From the NCBI GenBank assembly GCA_020845695.1, contig JADLFG010000072.1:1-64000 (forward strand): a stretch of DNA of 64,000 bases, given 5' to 3'. Below the pieces are notes generated by a model. It ran no database searches. It had not been told where the DNA came from and worked only from the letters and a program-made list of their open reading frames with translations. Source of the DNA: Thermoleophilia bacterium (GTDB lineage Bacteria; Actinomycetota; Thermoleophilia; Gaiellales; Gaiellaceae). Position numbers and translations under genes: made by a program. Position 1 is the stretch's first letter. Each line of letters begins with the position of its first letter. Shown piece by piece: positions 54,545 through 63,493 of the stretch.

Positions 54545-55194
54545 GCCGCAAGCCTAACCGCTGCGACGAGGCCGCCGAGATCGTGCGAGGTGGCCTCGGC
54601 GGCGAGGCGCAGGCGCAGCCGCCGCACCTCCGCGGAGGTGACCGGCCCGATCGAGACACACGGGAGGTCGAGCTCGAGCGCCGCGAGTGCCCGCGCCGCC
54701 GACGGCGAGGCGACCACTACGAGGTCGCCGGGCGGAAACGCCTCCGGGCGCAGCTCGACCGTCCGGTAGAGGGCGACCACGTCGGCCTGGAGCTCACGGG
54801 CGAGCAGCTCGCGGGCGCCCTCAGCGCCCGCGAAGAGGACACGGCCGGCCGGGTGCGGCAGCTCCTCGAGCAGGCCCTCCTGGGTCGAGGTTCGCGCGAC
54901 GAGCGCGGGCTCGATCCCGCGCGCGCGGAGCGACTCCGCGGTGCCGGGCCCGATCGCGGCCACCCGCGGCAGCGGCCCCTCGACCCTGCGCGGAAGCAGC
55001 TCGGCGGCGCGGGCGCTCGTCAGCACCACCCAGTCGTAGGCGGCCGCCCGCACCGGCGGCCCCTCGATCGGCTCGATCGCGACCAGCGGGCAGGCCACGG
55101 CCGCGATGCCCGCGCCGCGAAGTCGGGCGAGCAGCCGGGTCGCGCCCTCCTTGGCGCCCGTGACGACGACGGTCGGGCGAGCCGCGGACGGCAC
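54517..55194 (-). CDS. hemD: Uroporphyrinogen-III synthase
   Basis: The 225-residue protein has the two-lobed HemD fold (VVVTGAKEGATRLLARLRGAGI, AIGPGTAESLRARGI, VSIGPVTSAEVRRL). It closes and inverts ring D to make uroporphyrinogen III. Sequence conservation in this family is low, but its position after hemA and hemC confirms the call. It is the shortest form (no fused methyltransferase). Its 3' end contains the probable promoter of the SAM-hydrolase gene. Confidence 0.88.
   Translation of the reverse strand: MPSAARPTVVVTGAKEGATRLLARLRGAGIAAVACPLVAIEPIEGPPVRAAAYDWVVLTSARAAELLPRRVEGPLPRVAAIGPGTAESLRARGIEPALVARTSTQEGLLEELPHPAGRVLFAGAEGARELLARELQADVVALYRTVELRPEAFPPGDLVVVASPSAARALAALELDLPCVSIGPVTSAEVRRLRLRLAAEATSHDLGGLVAAVRLAASRLRSSPC
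54551..54556 (-). promoter_or_regulatory. -10 hexamer TAGGCT for leaderless SAM-hydrolase gene
   Basis: TAGGCT ends 6 nt before ATC 54544. Its TAG is also the in-frame stop that bounds the coding frame. Confidence 0.45.
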
Positions 55195-55198
55195 GGCC

Positions 55199-56038
55199 TC
55201 AGGCGCGCCTTCCGGCCGCCTCGACGAGCTCGGCCGCGATCGCGAGCGGATCGGGGCCGCTGCGCCGCTCGACCCAGCTCCCGTCCTCGGCCGCGATCAG
55301 CGCGGTCAGGGTCGAGCCGTCGTGATGCGCGCCGACGGGCGCGAGGCACCCGCCGCCGATCGCCGCGACGCACGTGCGCTCGGCCTCGACGCACCGGCGC
55401 GTGGCGCGGTCGTCGGCGACGGCGACGAGGGCGCGCTCCCCCGCCCGCACCTGCAGCGCAACGGCCCCCTGGCCCGCCTCGGGCACGAGCTCGCCGGAGT
55501 CGAAGCGCAGACCGATCTCGCTGGCGAGGCCGAGCCGGTCGAGCCCGGCCGAGGCGAGCACGATCGCGTCGAGCCCCCGCTCGCGGCGTTTGCGCAGGCG
55601 CGTCTCCACGTTCCCGCGTAGGGGCTCGATCACGAGCGCGGGCTCGAGCGCGAGCAGCTGGGCGCGGCGGCGGGCCGAGGCGGTCCCGATCCGCATGCCA
55701 GGGGCGAGCCCGGCGGCGCCGCAGAGCGCGTCGCGCGGATCTTCGCGCGGGAGATAGGCACCGACCTCGAGCCCCGCGGTGTCGGTCGAGGTCATGTCCT
55801 TGGCGGAGTGGACGGCGACATCGACGCGCCCGTCGAGCAACGCTTCCTCGAGCTCCTTCACGAACACGCCGCGGGCGCCGAGCTCGCCGAACGGGCTCCG
55901 GCGGTCGCGGTCGCCCGTGGTGGTGATCGGCACGAGCGCGATCTCGACGCCCGCCCGCGCCCGCCGCAGGGCGTCAGCGGCGAGCTGCGCCTGCACGAGC
56001 GCGAGCCGGCTACCGCGAGAGCCGAGCCGGACGAGCAT
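55199..56038 (-). CDS. hemC: Hydroxymethylbilane synthase (porphobilinogen deaminase)
   Basis: The 279-residue enzyme polymerises four porphobilinogens. It has GSRGSRLALVQA, the catalytic-Asp region VHSAKDMTS (Asp81), and Cys231 in GGGCLAPVGAH that anchors the dipyrromethane cofactor. It follows hemA by 6 nt and precedes hemD by 4 nt. The C-terminal domain is shorter than in E. coli HemC. Confidence 0.95.
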   Translation of the reverse strand: MLVRLGSRGSRLALVQAQLAADALRRARAGVEIALVPITTTGDRDRRSPFGELGARGVFVKELEEALLDGRVDVAVHSAKDMTSTDTAGLEVGAYLPREDPRDALCGAAGLAPGMRIGTASARRRAQLLALEPALVIEPLRGNVETRLRKRRERGLDAIVLASAGLDRLGLASEIGLRFDSGELVPEAGQGAVALQVRAGERALVAVADDRATRRCVEAERTCVAAIGGGCLAPVGAHHDGSTLTALIAAEDGSWVERRSGPDPLAIAAELVEAAGRRA

Positions 56039-56044
56039 CGCGGC

Positions 56045-57313
56045 TCACGGCCTGTCGTCCCGGAGATCGAACAGGTAGCGCAGGGCGTCGGCGCGGGCGG
56101 CGCCGTCGGGCGCGGTCGCCGCCTCCTTCAGGCGCACGGTGGGAGCGTGCAGGAGCTTGTTCACGATCTGCGCCGTGAGCGACTCGACGGCGGTCAGCTC
56201 GCGCGGGCTCAGCCCGGTGAGGCGGGCGCGGGCGCGGGCGAGCTCGGCGATCCGGATCTCCTCGGCCCGCCGGCGCAGACCGGCGATGGCCGGCACCACG
56301 TCCAGCGTGCGCTGCCAGGCGTCGAAGGCCTCGGCCTCCTCGCGGACGATCGCCTCGGCGCGGGCGGCCTCCTCGCGGCGGCCGGCGACGCTCTCGGCCA
56401 CGACGCGCTCGAGATCGTCGATGTCGTACAGGTAGCAGCCGTCGAGCTCGTTGATGGCCGGGTCGAGATCGCGCGGGACGGCGATGTCGATGAAGAAGAC
56501 CGGGCGGCCCCGGCGGCCGCGCAGCGCCCGCTCGACTCGCTCGGCCGTGAGCACGAGCCCGCGCGACCCGGTCGAGGCAATCACGACGTCGGCGCCCGCG
56601 AGCTCGGACTCGATCGAGTCGAGCCCGACGGCCCGGCCGCCGTGGCGCTCCGCCAGCGACCGCGCGCGCTCCGGGGAGCGGTTCGCGACCACGAGGCCGC
56701 CGACGCCGCGGGCGAGCAGGTTCGCGGCGGCCAGCTCGGCCATCTTCCCGGCCCCGACGAGCAGCACCGTGCACGAGCCGAGATCGTCGAAGACCCGGGC
56801 GGCGAGCCCCGCCGCCGCCGACGACACGGAGGCCGGGTTCTCCGCGATCGCGGTCTCGTGCCTGACCCGCTTGCCGGCGTGCCGCGCCTGCCGGAACAGC
56901 CGGTGGAGAACGGGCCCGGCGGCGCCGTGGCGATCGGCCGCCTCGAACGCCGCGCGAACCTGGCCGAGGATCTGCGACTCGCCGGGCACCATCGAGTCGA
57001 GACCGGCCGCCACCCGGAACAGATGGAGCGCGGCCCCCACGTCGGTCTTGGCGTAGAGCGCCGGCTCGAGCTCCGCCCGGTCGAGCCCAGAGAGCTGCTC
57101 GAGCTCGGCGCGCGCGCGGTCGCGCGCGCGGTCGGCGTCGGCGTGAGCGAGGTACAGGCAGACGCGGTTGCACGTTGCCAGCGCGACCGCCTCGCCACCG
57201 CCGGCCGCCAGGCTCGCGGCCAGGGCCCCCGCCCCGGCGGCGTCGAAGGCGAGTCGCTCGCGCAGCTCGACGGGGGCATGGTGGTGGGAGGTGCCGACGA
57301 GAACCAGGTGCAT
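56045..57313 (-). CDS. hemA: Glutamyl-tRNA reductase
   Basis: The 422-residue enzyme makes glutamate-1-semialdehyde, the first committed step of C5-pathway heme synthesis. Catalytic Cys48 lies in LATCNRVCLY. The NADPH-binding domain has LLVGAGKMAELAA, and a C-terminal dimerisation helix follows. The ATG overlaps the stop of the upstream HemX-like gene, which in other bacteria regulates GluTR abundance. Confidence 0.95.
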   Translation of the reverse strand: MHLVLVGTSHHHAPVELRERLAFDAAGAGALAASLAAGGGEAVALATCNRVCLYLAHADADRARDRARAELEQLSGLDRAELEPALYAKTDVGAALHLFRVAAGLDSMVPGESQILGQVRAAFEAADRHGAAGPVLHRLFRQARHAGKRVRHETAIAENPASVSSAAAGLAARVFDDLGSCTVLLVGAGKMAELAAANLLARGVGGLVVANRSPERARSLAERHGGRAVGLDSIESELAGADVVIASTGSRGLVLTAERVERALRGRRGRPVFFIDIAVPRDLDPAINELDGCYLYDIDDLERVVAESVAGRREEAARAEAIVREEAEAFDAWQRTLDVVPAIAGLRRRAEEIRIAELARARARLTGLSPRELTAVESLTAQIVNKLLHAPTVRLKEAATAPDGAARADALRYLFDLRDDRP

Positions 57314-58110
57314 CAGAAGTGGGCGATCGGGATCGAGCCGAGCCGGACCGCGAGCACGAGCAGGAAGCCGGCCAGAGCGAGGTGAGCGGTGCGCCGCCCC
57401 CGCCAGCCGGCCTCGTAGCGCAGGACGAGGAACGCGGCATAGACGAGCCAGGTGAAGAACGTGACCGCCATGATCGCGTCGACGCCGCCCCCGGCCGAGC
57501 CAAGCCGGGCGAGCCCGACGCCGACGCCGAGCGTCAGCGCCGGCAGCCCGACCGCGATCGTCCGGCCGATCAGGCCGTCGAGCGTCGCGAGCGACGGGGC
57601 GCGCACCCGCAGGAGCCCCGGCGAGCGTCGCTTCAGGCGGCGGTCCTGCCACAGGTAGACGGCGGCGAGAGCCGCTGCCAGCGTGAAGCCCGCGAACGCG
57701 CCGGTCACGAGGCCCACGTGCAGGACGAGGAAGGTCGTATCGAACGCGCTCGACCGTTCCGGTCCCGCACCGCCGGCGAGCCGGGCGAGCACGAACAGGG
57801 CCGCCGCGAGCGGCATCACGGCGAGGCCGAGCAGGCGGTAGGGGGCGCGGCAACCCCAGATCAGGTAGGCGCCGACGCACATCCAGACGAACAGGTTGAG
57901 CGACCCGGCCCAGGAGTCCCAGGGGAAGCCCTCGGCGGCTGCGGCCTGCGCAACGAGGAGCGCCGTCTGGGCGAGCCAGCCGAAGCGCACACCCCAGATC
58001 GCGTAGCGGCCGGGGCGGCCGGGGCGAACGCCCTCGCCGACGTACGCGACGGCTGCCTCCGCGTACCCGGCCAGCGCCGGCCAGAAGAGCAGGAGCGCGA
58101 GCTCGCCCAT
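57313..58110 (-). CDS. HemX/CcsA-like cytochrome c assembly membrane protein
   Basis: The 265-residue protein has about eight helices in the CcsA/CcmC superfamily pattern. It includes a tryptophan-containing periplasmic segment (FPWDSWAGSLNLFVWMC) and conserved histidine regions (LVLHVGLVTGAF). HemX proteins next to hemA modulate glutamyl-tRNA reductase; CcsA proteins handle heme in system II. Its position directly before hemA favours HemX. Confidence 0.8.
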   Translation of the reverse strand: MGELALLLFWPALAGYAEAAVAYVGEGVRPGRPGRYAIWGVRFGWLAQTALLVAQAAAAEGFPWDSWAGSLNLFVWMCVGAYLIWGCRAPYRLLGLAVMPLAAALFVLARLAGGAGPERSSAFDTTFLVLHVGLVTGAFAGFTLAAALAAVYLWQDRRLKRRSPGLLRVRAPSLATLDGLIGRTIAVGLPALTLGVGVGLARLGSAGGGVDAIMAVTFFTWLVYAAFLVLRYEAGWRGRRTAHLALAGFLLVLAVRLGSIPIAHF

Positions 58111-58298
58111 CAGCCGGCGCGAGTGCGCTCGCCGCCAGACTCGGCCGCTGGCCGCTCGCGCGCGCCAGCGAGCTCCGCGAGCTCCCGCACCTCGCGCTCG
58201 AGCCGGGACATCCGGAACGAGTAGATGACGACGTACAGGAGCACGACGCCGAGGACGACGAGGTACGCGGCGGTAACGTACTTCTCGGCGGTCGTCAC
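58110..58298 (-). CDS. ccmD: CcmD-like heme exporter small subunit
   Basis: The 62-residue protein has one membrane helix (YVTAAYLVVLGVVLLYVVIYSF) followed by a charged helix (MSRLEREVRELAEL), the CcmD layout. CcmD helps release holo-CcmE from CcmABC. GTG overlaps the ccmC stop by 4 nt, and its stop overlaps the next start by one base. It is too short and plain to be certain by itself; context supports it. Confidence 0.75.
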   Translation of the reverse strand: MTTAEKYVTAAYLVVLGVVLLYVVIYSFRMSRLEREVRELAELAGARERPAAESGGERTRAG

Positions 58299-58984
58299 GC
58301 GAGCGCCCTCCTCAGCTCCCGCAGGCGCGAGTCGAGGCGCTTGCCGGCAAGCTCGGTCTGGTAGAGCGCGCAGGCCAGCGCGATCTGGCCGGCGAGCGAG
58401 AGGCAGAAGACGAGGAACATCGAACCGGCCATCTGCGGCCCCTCGCGCGTGAATACGACGGGATGGATGAAGTTCTCGGCGAGCCGGATCGCGAGGAAGC
58501 TGACGGGGATCAAGACGACGCCGAAGAGCGCGTACACCGCCGACATCCGCGCCCGCCGCGCGCCCGGGTCGACGGAGTAGCGGAGCATGAAGTAGGCGGA
58601 GTAGAACAGGAAGAGGATCAGGAAGAGGACGAGTTGACGCTCGCTCCAAGACCACCAGACTCCCCAGGAGATTCTCGCCCAGATCGTCCCCGTGGCGAGC
58701 GTGATCACGCCCCACATGACGCCCATGTGGATGGCCGTGTAGCTCTCGAGGTCGTAGCGGTCGTCCCCCCGCCAGAGCAGCCGCAGCGCCTTCCAACCGG
58801 CCCAGCCGAAGAGCGCGTAGGCCGTCACCGCCGCTGGTACGTGGATGTAGAAGATCCGCTGGCTGAACCCCTGATCGGCGTCGCCGGGAACCCACCAGAA
58901 CGAGAGCGCCACGCTCGCGCAGAAGAGCGCACCCGCGGCGAGCGCCAGGTTGGGACCGAGTCTATTCCGTAACGACGTACTCAA
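58295..58984 (-). CDS. ccmC: Heme exporter / cytochrome c maturation protein CcmC
   Basis: The protein (about 229 residues from TTG 58984; TTG 59008 is an alternative) has six helices. Two conserved heme-binding histidines lie in IFYIHVPAA and AENFIHPVVF. The tryptophan-rich motif reads WGVWWSWSERQ, whereas CcmC proteins usually have WDxR there, so the aspartate is replaced by serine. It presents heme to CcmE. The start overlaps the end of ccmB. Confidence 0.87.
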   Translation of the reverse strand: MSTSLRNRLGPNLALAAGALFCASVALSFWWVPGDADQGFSQRIFYIHVPAAVTAYALFGWAGWKALRLLWRGDDRYDLESYTAIHMGVMWGVITLATGTIWARISWGVWWSWSERQLVLFLILFLFYSAYFMLRYSVDPGARRARMSAVYALFGVVLIPVSFLAIRLAENFIHPVVFTREGPQMAGSMFLVFCLSLAGQIALACALYQTELAGKRLDSRLRELRRALA

Positions 58985-59609
58985 AGGATGCCCAGGAGAT
59001 GATCGCAAAGATCCCGTCGTAGAGGCCGAGGAAGGCGAGGAAGCGGCTGGGATCGTCGGTCACGGACGCGCCGACGCCGCCGACCACGATCGGGATCGCG
59101 AGCGGCAGGAACAGAAGCGGCAGGAGGAGCTCGCGCGTACGACTGGCCGCTGCGATCGCCGACAGCAGGCAGCCGACGGCCGCGATCCCGAGATCGGCGA
59201 GCACGAGCGCCGCGACTGTCGCCGCATCCACCCCGGTGAAGAACAGCGCGAACGCCGGCACGGCGATCAGTTCCACGATCACGAGGAAGACGACCACGGA
59301 GAGCGTCTTCGCAAGCCAGATCGCGCTGCGGTCGCAGGGCGTCAGGACAAGCCCGTCGAGAAGCCCCTGCTCCCGCTCGGCGACGAACGCGCGCGTTAGC
59401 CCGAGCAGCGCAGTGAACAGCACCGCCACCCACAGGAGCCCCTTCGCGACTCGCTCGGACTCCCCCACCGTCGCGGGCAAGGCGAAATGGAAGACAACGA
59501 GCGCCGAGACGACGAAGAGGAGCATCGCGGGCAGCGTCTCTCGCGTGCGCAGCTCGAGCAGGAGATCCTTGCGGGCGAGCGCGGCGACGTCCTGGACGTA
59601 CCCGGTCAC
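58962..59609 (-). CDS. ccmB: Heme exporter ABC permease CcmB
   Basis: The 215-residue permease has six helices and the CcmB loop GLTRAFVAEREQGLLDGLVLTPCDRSAIWLAK-like region. It pairs with CcmA. The GTG start overlaps the ccmA stop by 4 nt. No ccmE, F, G or H genes are in the window, so these must lie elsewhere. Confidence 0.9.
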   Translation of the reverse strand: MTGYVQDVAALARKDLLLELRTRETLPAMLLFVVSALVVFHFALPATVGESERVAKGLLWVAVLFTALLGLTRAFVAEREQGLLDGLVLTPCDRSAIWLAKTLSVVVFLVIVELIAVPAFALFFTGVDAATVAALVLADLGIAAVGCLLSAIAAASRTRELLLPLLFLPLAIPIVVGGVGASVTDDPSRFLAFLGLYDGIFAIISWASFEYVVTE

Positions 59610-60190
59610 GTCAGCTCGAGCCGCACGGTCGCGAGCGTCGCGACGCGCTCGGGCTGATGGGAGGAGACGACGAGCGTGCGCGACCGGGCAAGCTCCTCGA
59701 GCTCGCCGTCGAGGAGGTCGGTCCCCTCGCGGTCGAGGCCGGCGAACGGCTCGTCCAGGAGCAGCAGGTCGGGGTCGTGGAGCAGCGCCCGGCACAGAGC
59801 GAGACGCTGGCGCATCCCCTGGGAGTAGGTGGCGACGCGCTGGCGGCGCACGTCCCAGAGGCCGAACCGCTCGAGCAGCATCCCGATGCGCTCCCGGCGC
59901 TCGGAAATCCGGTAGAGACGGCCGTAGAGCTCGAGGTTCTCGAGCGCGGTCAGTTCCCGATACGCGAGCGGCTCGTGGCCCACGAAGCCGATCGCCGAGC
60001 GTTCCACCGCCAGCTCGAGCTCGCCGGCCGAGGGCGCGAGCAAGCCGGCGAGGAGCCGCAGCAGGGTGCTCTTGCCCGAGCCGTTGCGGCCGGTCACGAG
60101 CAAGAAGCCACCGGCGGGGACGTCGAGGTCGACGCGATCGAGCACGTCGCGCTCGCCGAAGCGTTTCGTCAGCGCGCGGGCCCTGATCAC
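59606..60190 (-). CDS. ccmA: Heme exporter ABC ATPase CcmA
   Basis: The 194-residue ATPase has Walker A GRNGSGKST, signature YSQGMRQRL, Walker B LLLLDEPFAGLD and H-loop SSHQPE. The short length and the Q in the signature match CcmA. It powers release of heme-loaded CcmE. GTG 60190 overlaps the stop of the upstream prenyltransferase gene. Confidence 0.92.
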   Translation of the reverse strand: MIRARALTKRFGERDVLDRVDLDVPAGGFLLVTGRNGSGKSTLLRLLAGLLAPSAGELELAVERSAIGFVGHEPLAYRELTALENLELYGRLYRISERRERIGMLLERFGLWDVRRQRVATYSQGMRQRLALCRALLHDPDLLLLDEPFAGLDREGTDLLDGELEELARSRTLVVSSHQPERVATLATVRLELT

Positions 60191-61068
60191 CGGCCGAGCA
60201 CGTCCCCGAGCACGAGCGCGAAGAAGGCGACGCTGATCACCCCGTTCATGGTGAAGAACGCCGTGTCGAGCCGGCGCCAGTCCCGTGGCGAGACGAGCGA
60301 CTGCTCGTAGGCGAGCAGCGCCGCCACCGCCGCCACGCCCGCCCAGTAGAGCGCGCCGGCCGGGAGCCCCAGACCCGCCGCCACGAGCAGGGCAACGGCG
60401 CCGGCGTGGCACGCCCGGGAGCTCCGGAAGGCCGCTCGCACCCCGAAGCGAGCCGGTAGGGAGTGCAGCCGCTGCGCGCGATCGACCTCGAGATCGAAGA
60501 GCGCGTAGAGGATGTCGAAGCCGGCGATCCAGAGGGCAACCGCGCCGCCGAGCGCCCACGCCTGCCACGGCAGCGTGTTCTCGACCGCCGCCCAGGCGCC
60601 CACGGGAGCGAGCCCGTCGACCAGGCCGAGCCAGAAGTGGCAAAGCCAGGTGAAGCGCTTCAGGTAGGGGTAGACGACGAACGCGACGACCGGGATCGGC
60701 CACAGCCAGCGCACGATCGGCTCGAGCTGGTAGACGGCGACGAGGAAGAGCGCGAGCGAGGCGGCGGCGAGCGCGAGCACGTGCCCGGGACGTAGCGCGC
60801 CGCGCGGCAGCTCCCGTCCGGCGGTGCGCGGGTTACGGGCGTCGATGCCCGCGTCGATCAGCCGGTTCAGCGCCATCGCCAGGGTGCGCGCGCCGGCCAT
60901 CGCGGCGGTCAGCCAGACGAGCTGGCCGGCGCTCGGGACCCCGTCCAGGGCGAGCAGAGCGCCCACGTACGCGAAGGGAAGCGCGAACAGCGTGTGCTCG
61001 AGCTTGACGAGCGAGGCAAAAAGCTTCGGATAGCGAAATATCCGGGTGGCGCCCGGGGTCGCGCTCAC
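60187..61068 (-). CDS. UbiA-family prenyltransferase (MqnP-like)
   Basis: The 293-residue membrane enzyme has the two aspartate motifs of UbiA: NRLIDAGIDARNPRTAGRE and DILYALFDLEVDRAQ, with about eight to nine helices. It matches the 4-hydroxybenzoate-type branch, used as MqnP in futalosine-pathway organisms. With mqnD at 2632-3462 it probably prenylates the naphthoate ring for menaquinone (inference). GTG 61068 overlaps the mogA stop (GTGA). Confidence 0.85.
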   Translation of the reverse strand: MSATPGATRIFRYPKLFASLVKLEHTLFALPFAYVGALLALDGVPSAGQLVWLTAAMAGARTLAMALNRLIDAGIDARNPRTAGRELPRGALRPGHVLALAAASLALFLVAVYQLEPIVRWLWPIPVVAFVVYPYLKRFTWLCHFWLGLVDGLAPVGAWAAVENTLPWQAWALGGAVALWIAGFDILYALFDLEVDRAQRLHSLPARFGVRAAFRSSRACHAGAVALLVAAGLGLPAGALYWAGVAAVAALLAYEQSLVSPRDWRRLDTAFFTMNGVISVAFFALVLGDVLGR

Positions 61069-61544
61069 GTTTGCCGGTGAGCCGTCGGCGCGTCCGCGAG
61101 CAGCTCGACTGCGTGAGCGAGCGCGGGGCGGAGCAGCTCGAACCCGTCGCGGCACCCGCCCGGGGAGCCGGGCAGGTTGACGACCAGCGTCCGGCCGACC
61201 AGGCCGGCCGCCGCGCGGGAGAGCAGCCCGTGCGGCGTCCTCGCGATCGCGTCGGCCCGCAGCGCCTCCGGAATGCCCGGCACGACGCGCTCGACGACGT
61301 CGAGCGTCGCCTCGGGCGTCACGTCCCGCGGCGCGACACCCGTCCCGCCCGTCGTCAGCACCACCTCGTTCCCACCCGCGAGCTCCCGGAGCGCCGTCGC
61401 GATCTCGGCGCGCTCGTCGGGAACGACCCGCCGCTCGACCGTGAAGCCCTCGCCGGCGAGCAGCTCCGCGAGCAGGTCGCCGCTGCGATCCGCTCGGGTG
61501 CCGTGGTGGACGCCGTCGGAGATCGTGAGCACGGCCGCCCTCAC
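61065..61544 (-). CDS. Molybdopterin adenylyltransferase (MogA/MoaB family)
   Basis: The 159-residue protein has the family motif [17 protein letters not shown] and a C-terminal [14 protein letters not shown] loop. It adenylates molybdopterin before metal insertion. It overlaps moaC by 4 nt. With moaC and the modA/TOBE pair at the other end of the window it shows that the organism makes molybdenum cofactor. Confidence 0.92.
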   Translation of the reverse strand: MRAAVLTISDGVHHGTRADRSGDLLAELLAGEGFTVERRVVPDERAEIATALRELAGGNEVVLTTGGTGVAPRDVTPEATLDVVERVVPGIPEALRADAIARTPHGLLSRAAAGLVGRTLVVNLPGSPGGCRDGFELLRPALAHAVELLADAPTAHRQT

Positions 61545-61999
61545 CCGGCCGGCTCCTTCGTCTTCTCGAGCAGGCGGACGCCTTCGATCGCCATGCCCTT
61601 GTCGATCGCCTTGGCCATGTCGTAGACGGTCAGGGCGGCGACGGACGCCGCCGTGAGCGCCTCCATCTCGACCCCGGTCTGGGCGGTCGTCTCGGCGGTC
61701 GCTGTGATCCGCACCTCGGCCTCTCCGACCACGAGCTCCACGCCGGCGACGGTCAACGGCAACGGGTGGCAGAGCGGGATCAGCTCCGCGGTGCGCTTCG
61801 CGGCCATGATCCCGGCGAGCTGGGCGGTCGCGAGCGCATCGCCCTTCGGGAGGTCGCGCAAGCGGCTCGCGGTCTCGGAACGCATCCGCACGGAAGCGAC
61901 GGCGACGGCACGGCGGCGCGAGAGCGGCTTCGCGCCCACATCGACCATCCGCACCGAGCCCGCCTCATCGACGTGGGTCAGCGGATTCTCGCTGCTCAC
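61541..61999 (-). CDS. moaC: Cyclic pyranopterin monophosphate synthase MoaC
   Basis: The 152-residue enzyme has [16 protein letters not shown], the [15 protein letters not shown] motif and [23 protein letters not shown] with catalytic lysines. It makes cPMP in molybdenum cofactor synthesis. GTG 61999 lies 6 nt behind TAGAAT (62011-62006), so this is a leaderless internal start of the long leftward cluster; it also overlaps the otsA stop. Confidence 0.95.
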   Translation of the reverse strand: MSSENPLTHVDEAGSVRMVDVGAKPLSRRRAVAVASVRMRSETASRLRDLPKGDALATAQLAGIMAAKRTAELIPLCHPLPLTVAGVELVVGEAEVRITATAETTAQTGVEMEALTAASVAALTVYDMAKAIDKGMAIEGVRLLEKTKEPAG

Positions 62000-63480
62000 G
62001 GCGGGATTCTACCGGCACGCGAGCCGACCGCCGCGTCGAGCGCCTCGAGCTGCCCGCGCGTCCACGCGGCGATGTCATGCTCCGCCACGTGGTGGCGGAT
62101 CGCATCGGCCCGCGCTCGCCGCTCCGCCACCGGCATGCTCAAGGCCTCGTGCAACGCCTCGGCCTGGCCGGCGACATCGAACGGGTTGACCGTGACGACC
62201 CACGCGCCGAGCTCCTCGTGGACGCCGGCGTTCTCCGAGAGCACGACCACGCCCGAGCGCTCGTTCACGAGCGGTGCCTCCTTCGCGACGAGGTTGAGCC
62301 CGTCGAAGATCGGGTTCACGAGCAGGACGTCGTACTGCTTGTAGGCGGCCACGGCCTGGGGGAAGTTGTCCCCTACCTGGAGGTCGAGCGGCCGCCAGCC
62401 CGCGCGCCCGAAGCGGCCGTTCCGGGCGCGCGCGGCCCGCTCGACCGCGGCCAGGTGCTCCGCGTACTCGGGAATGGCCTGGCGCGACGGGTCGAGCAGC
62501 GCCAGCATCCCGACGCGGCCGTGCAGCTCCGGATGCGCCTCCAGGTACAGCTCGAACGCCCGCAGCCCGCGGACGACGTTCTTGGCCGGATCGGTACGAT
62601 CAACGCGGACGATCAGCAGCTCGGGCCGCGACGCCTCGATCGCGGTCTCCTCGGCCAGCACGCGCGCGTCCGTCGCCAGCGCGCCGAACTCGGCCGGGTC
62701 GACCGAGATCGGGGCGACCAGCGTGCGGGTGATCCGCCCGGACGGACCCGCGACCGCGCCTGCGGCCGTCCGCGCATCCGCGAGCTCCTCGCAGCCGCGC
62801 AGGAAGCTCCGGCGCCAGCGCTCGGCCTGGAAGCCGACGAGGTCGTTGGCGAGCAGCCCCTCGAGGAGGCCGGCCCGGATCGGCTCGGGCAGGACGCGCC
62901 AGTCGTCGGGATCGGGCCACGGGACGTGGACGAAGTGGGAGAGGGGGGCGTCGCGGAAGCGGCGCCTGACGAGACCCGGGGCCAGGTAGAGGTGGTAGTC
63001 GTGGAACATCACGGTCGCGCCCGGCGTGCGCCGCAGCTCGTCGCAGACCGCCTCGGCGAAACCCTCGTTGACAGTCACGTACCCGTCCTCCCAGGCCGAG
63101 CGCAGCGCGGGATCGAAGCTCGGGGCGCTCGCGAGCGGCCACAGGTGGTGATGGACGAACCAGAGCAGCGGGTTCGCGGCGACGTTGTAGAAGCGGTCGT
63201 ACGCCGCCGGCTCGTGCGCGAGCAGTCGCAACCGGAAGACCGAGCCGTCGTCGGTCGCCTGCTCGAGCGCCCCGCCGCGGGACTCCCGGACGACCGCCCG
63301 ATCCTCGTCGGAGAGCGCGCTCGCGACCCACGTCACCTCATGCTGGCGGACGAGCGCGCTCAGGGCGGTCACGAGCCCGCCGCTGCCCCTTCTCGCGACC
63401 CGCGCACCGGCCCCGTCGCGGGCGAACGTGACCGGGCCGCGGTTCGAGACGACGATCAGCCGGCGCGGGCGCCCCGCCAC
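61996..63480 (-). CDS. otsA: Trehalose-6-phosphate synthase (GT20)
   Basis: The 494-residue enzyme joins UDP- or ADP-glucose to glucose-6-phosphate. It has [26 protein letters not shown], the donor-site [10 protein letters not shown] and the late DGLNLVAKE. No fused OtsB phosphatase is present. The GTG start lies 7 nt behind TAGCGT (63493-63488), which includes the stop codon of the upstream glycosyltransferase. Confidence 0.93.
   Translation of the reverse strand: MAGRPRRLIVVSNRGPVTFARDGAGARVARRGSGGLVTALSALVRQHEVTWVASALSDEDRAVVRESRGGALEQATDDGSVFRLRLLAHEPAAYDRFYNVAANPLLWFVHHHLWPLASAPSFDPALRSAWEDGYVTVNEGFAEAVCDELRRTPGATVMFHDYHLYLAPGLVRRRFRDAPLSHFVHVPWPDPDDWRVLPEPIRAGLLEGLLANDLVGFQAERWRRSFLRGCEELADARTAAGAVAGPSGRITRTLVAPISVDPAEFGALATDARVLAEETAIEASRPELLIVRVDRTDPAKNVVRGLRAFELYLEAHPELHGRVGMLALLDPSRQAIPEYAEHLAAVERAARARNGRFGRAGWRPLDLQVGDNFPQAVAAYKQYDVLLVNPIFDGLNLVAKEAPLVNERSGVVVLSENAGVHEELGAWVVTVNPFDVAGQAEALHEALSMPVAERRARADAIRHHVAEHDIAAWTRGQLEALDAAVGSRAGRIPP
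62006..62011 (-). promoter_or_regulatory. -10 hexamer TAGAAT for leaderless moaC and cluster
   Basis: TAGAAT ends 6 nt before GTG 61999, inside the 3' end of otsA. Same hexamer and gap as erpA. Confidence 0.55.
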
Positions 63481-63487
63481 GGGGCCA

Positions 63488-63493
63488 ACGCTA
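63488..63493 (-). promoter_or_regulatory. -10 hexamer TAGCGT for leaderless otsA
   Basis: TAGCGT ends 7 nt before GTG 63480. Its TAG is the stop codon of the upstream treT-like gene. Confidence 0.4.
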
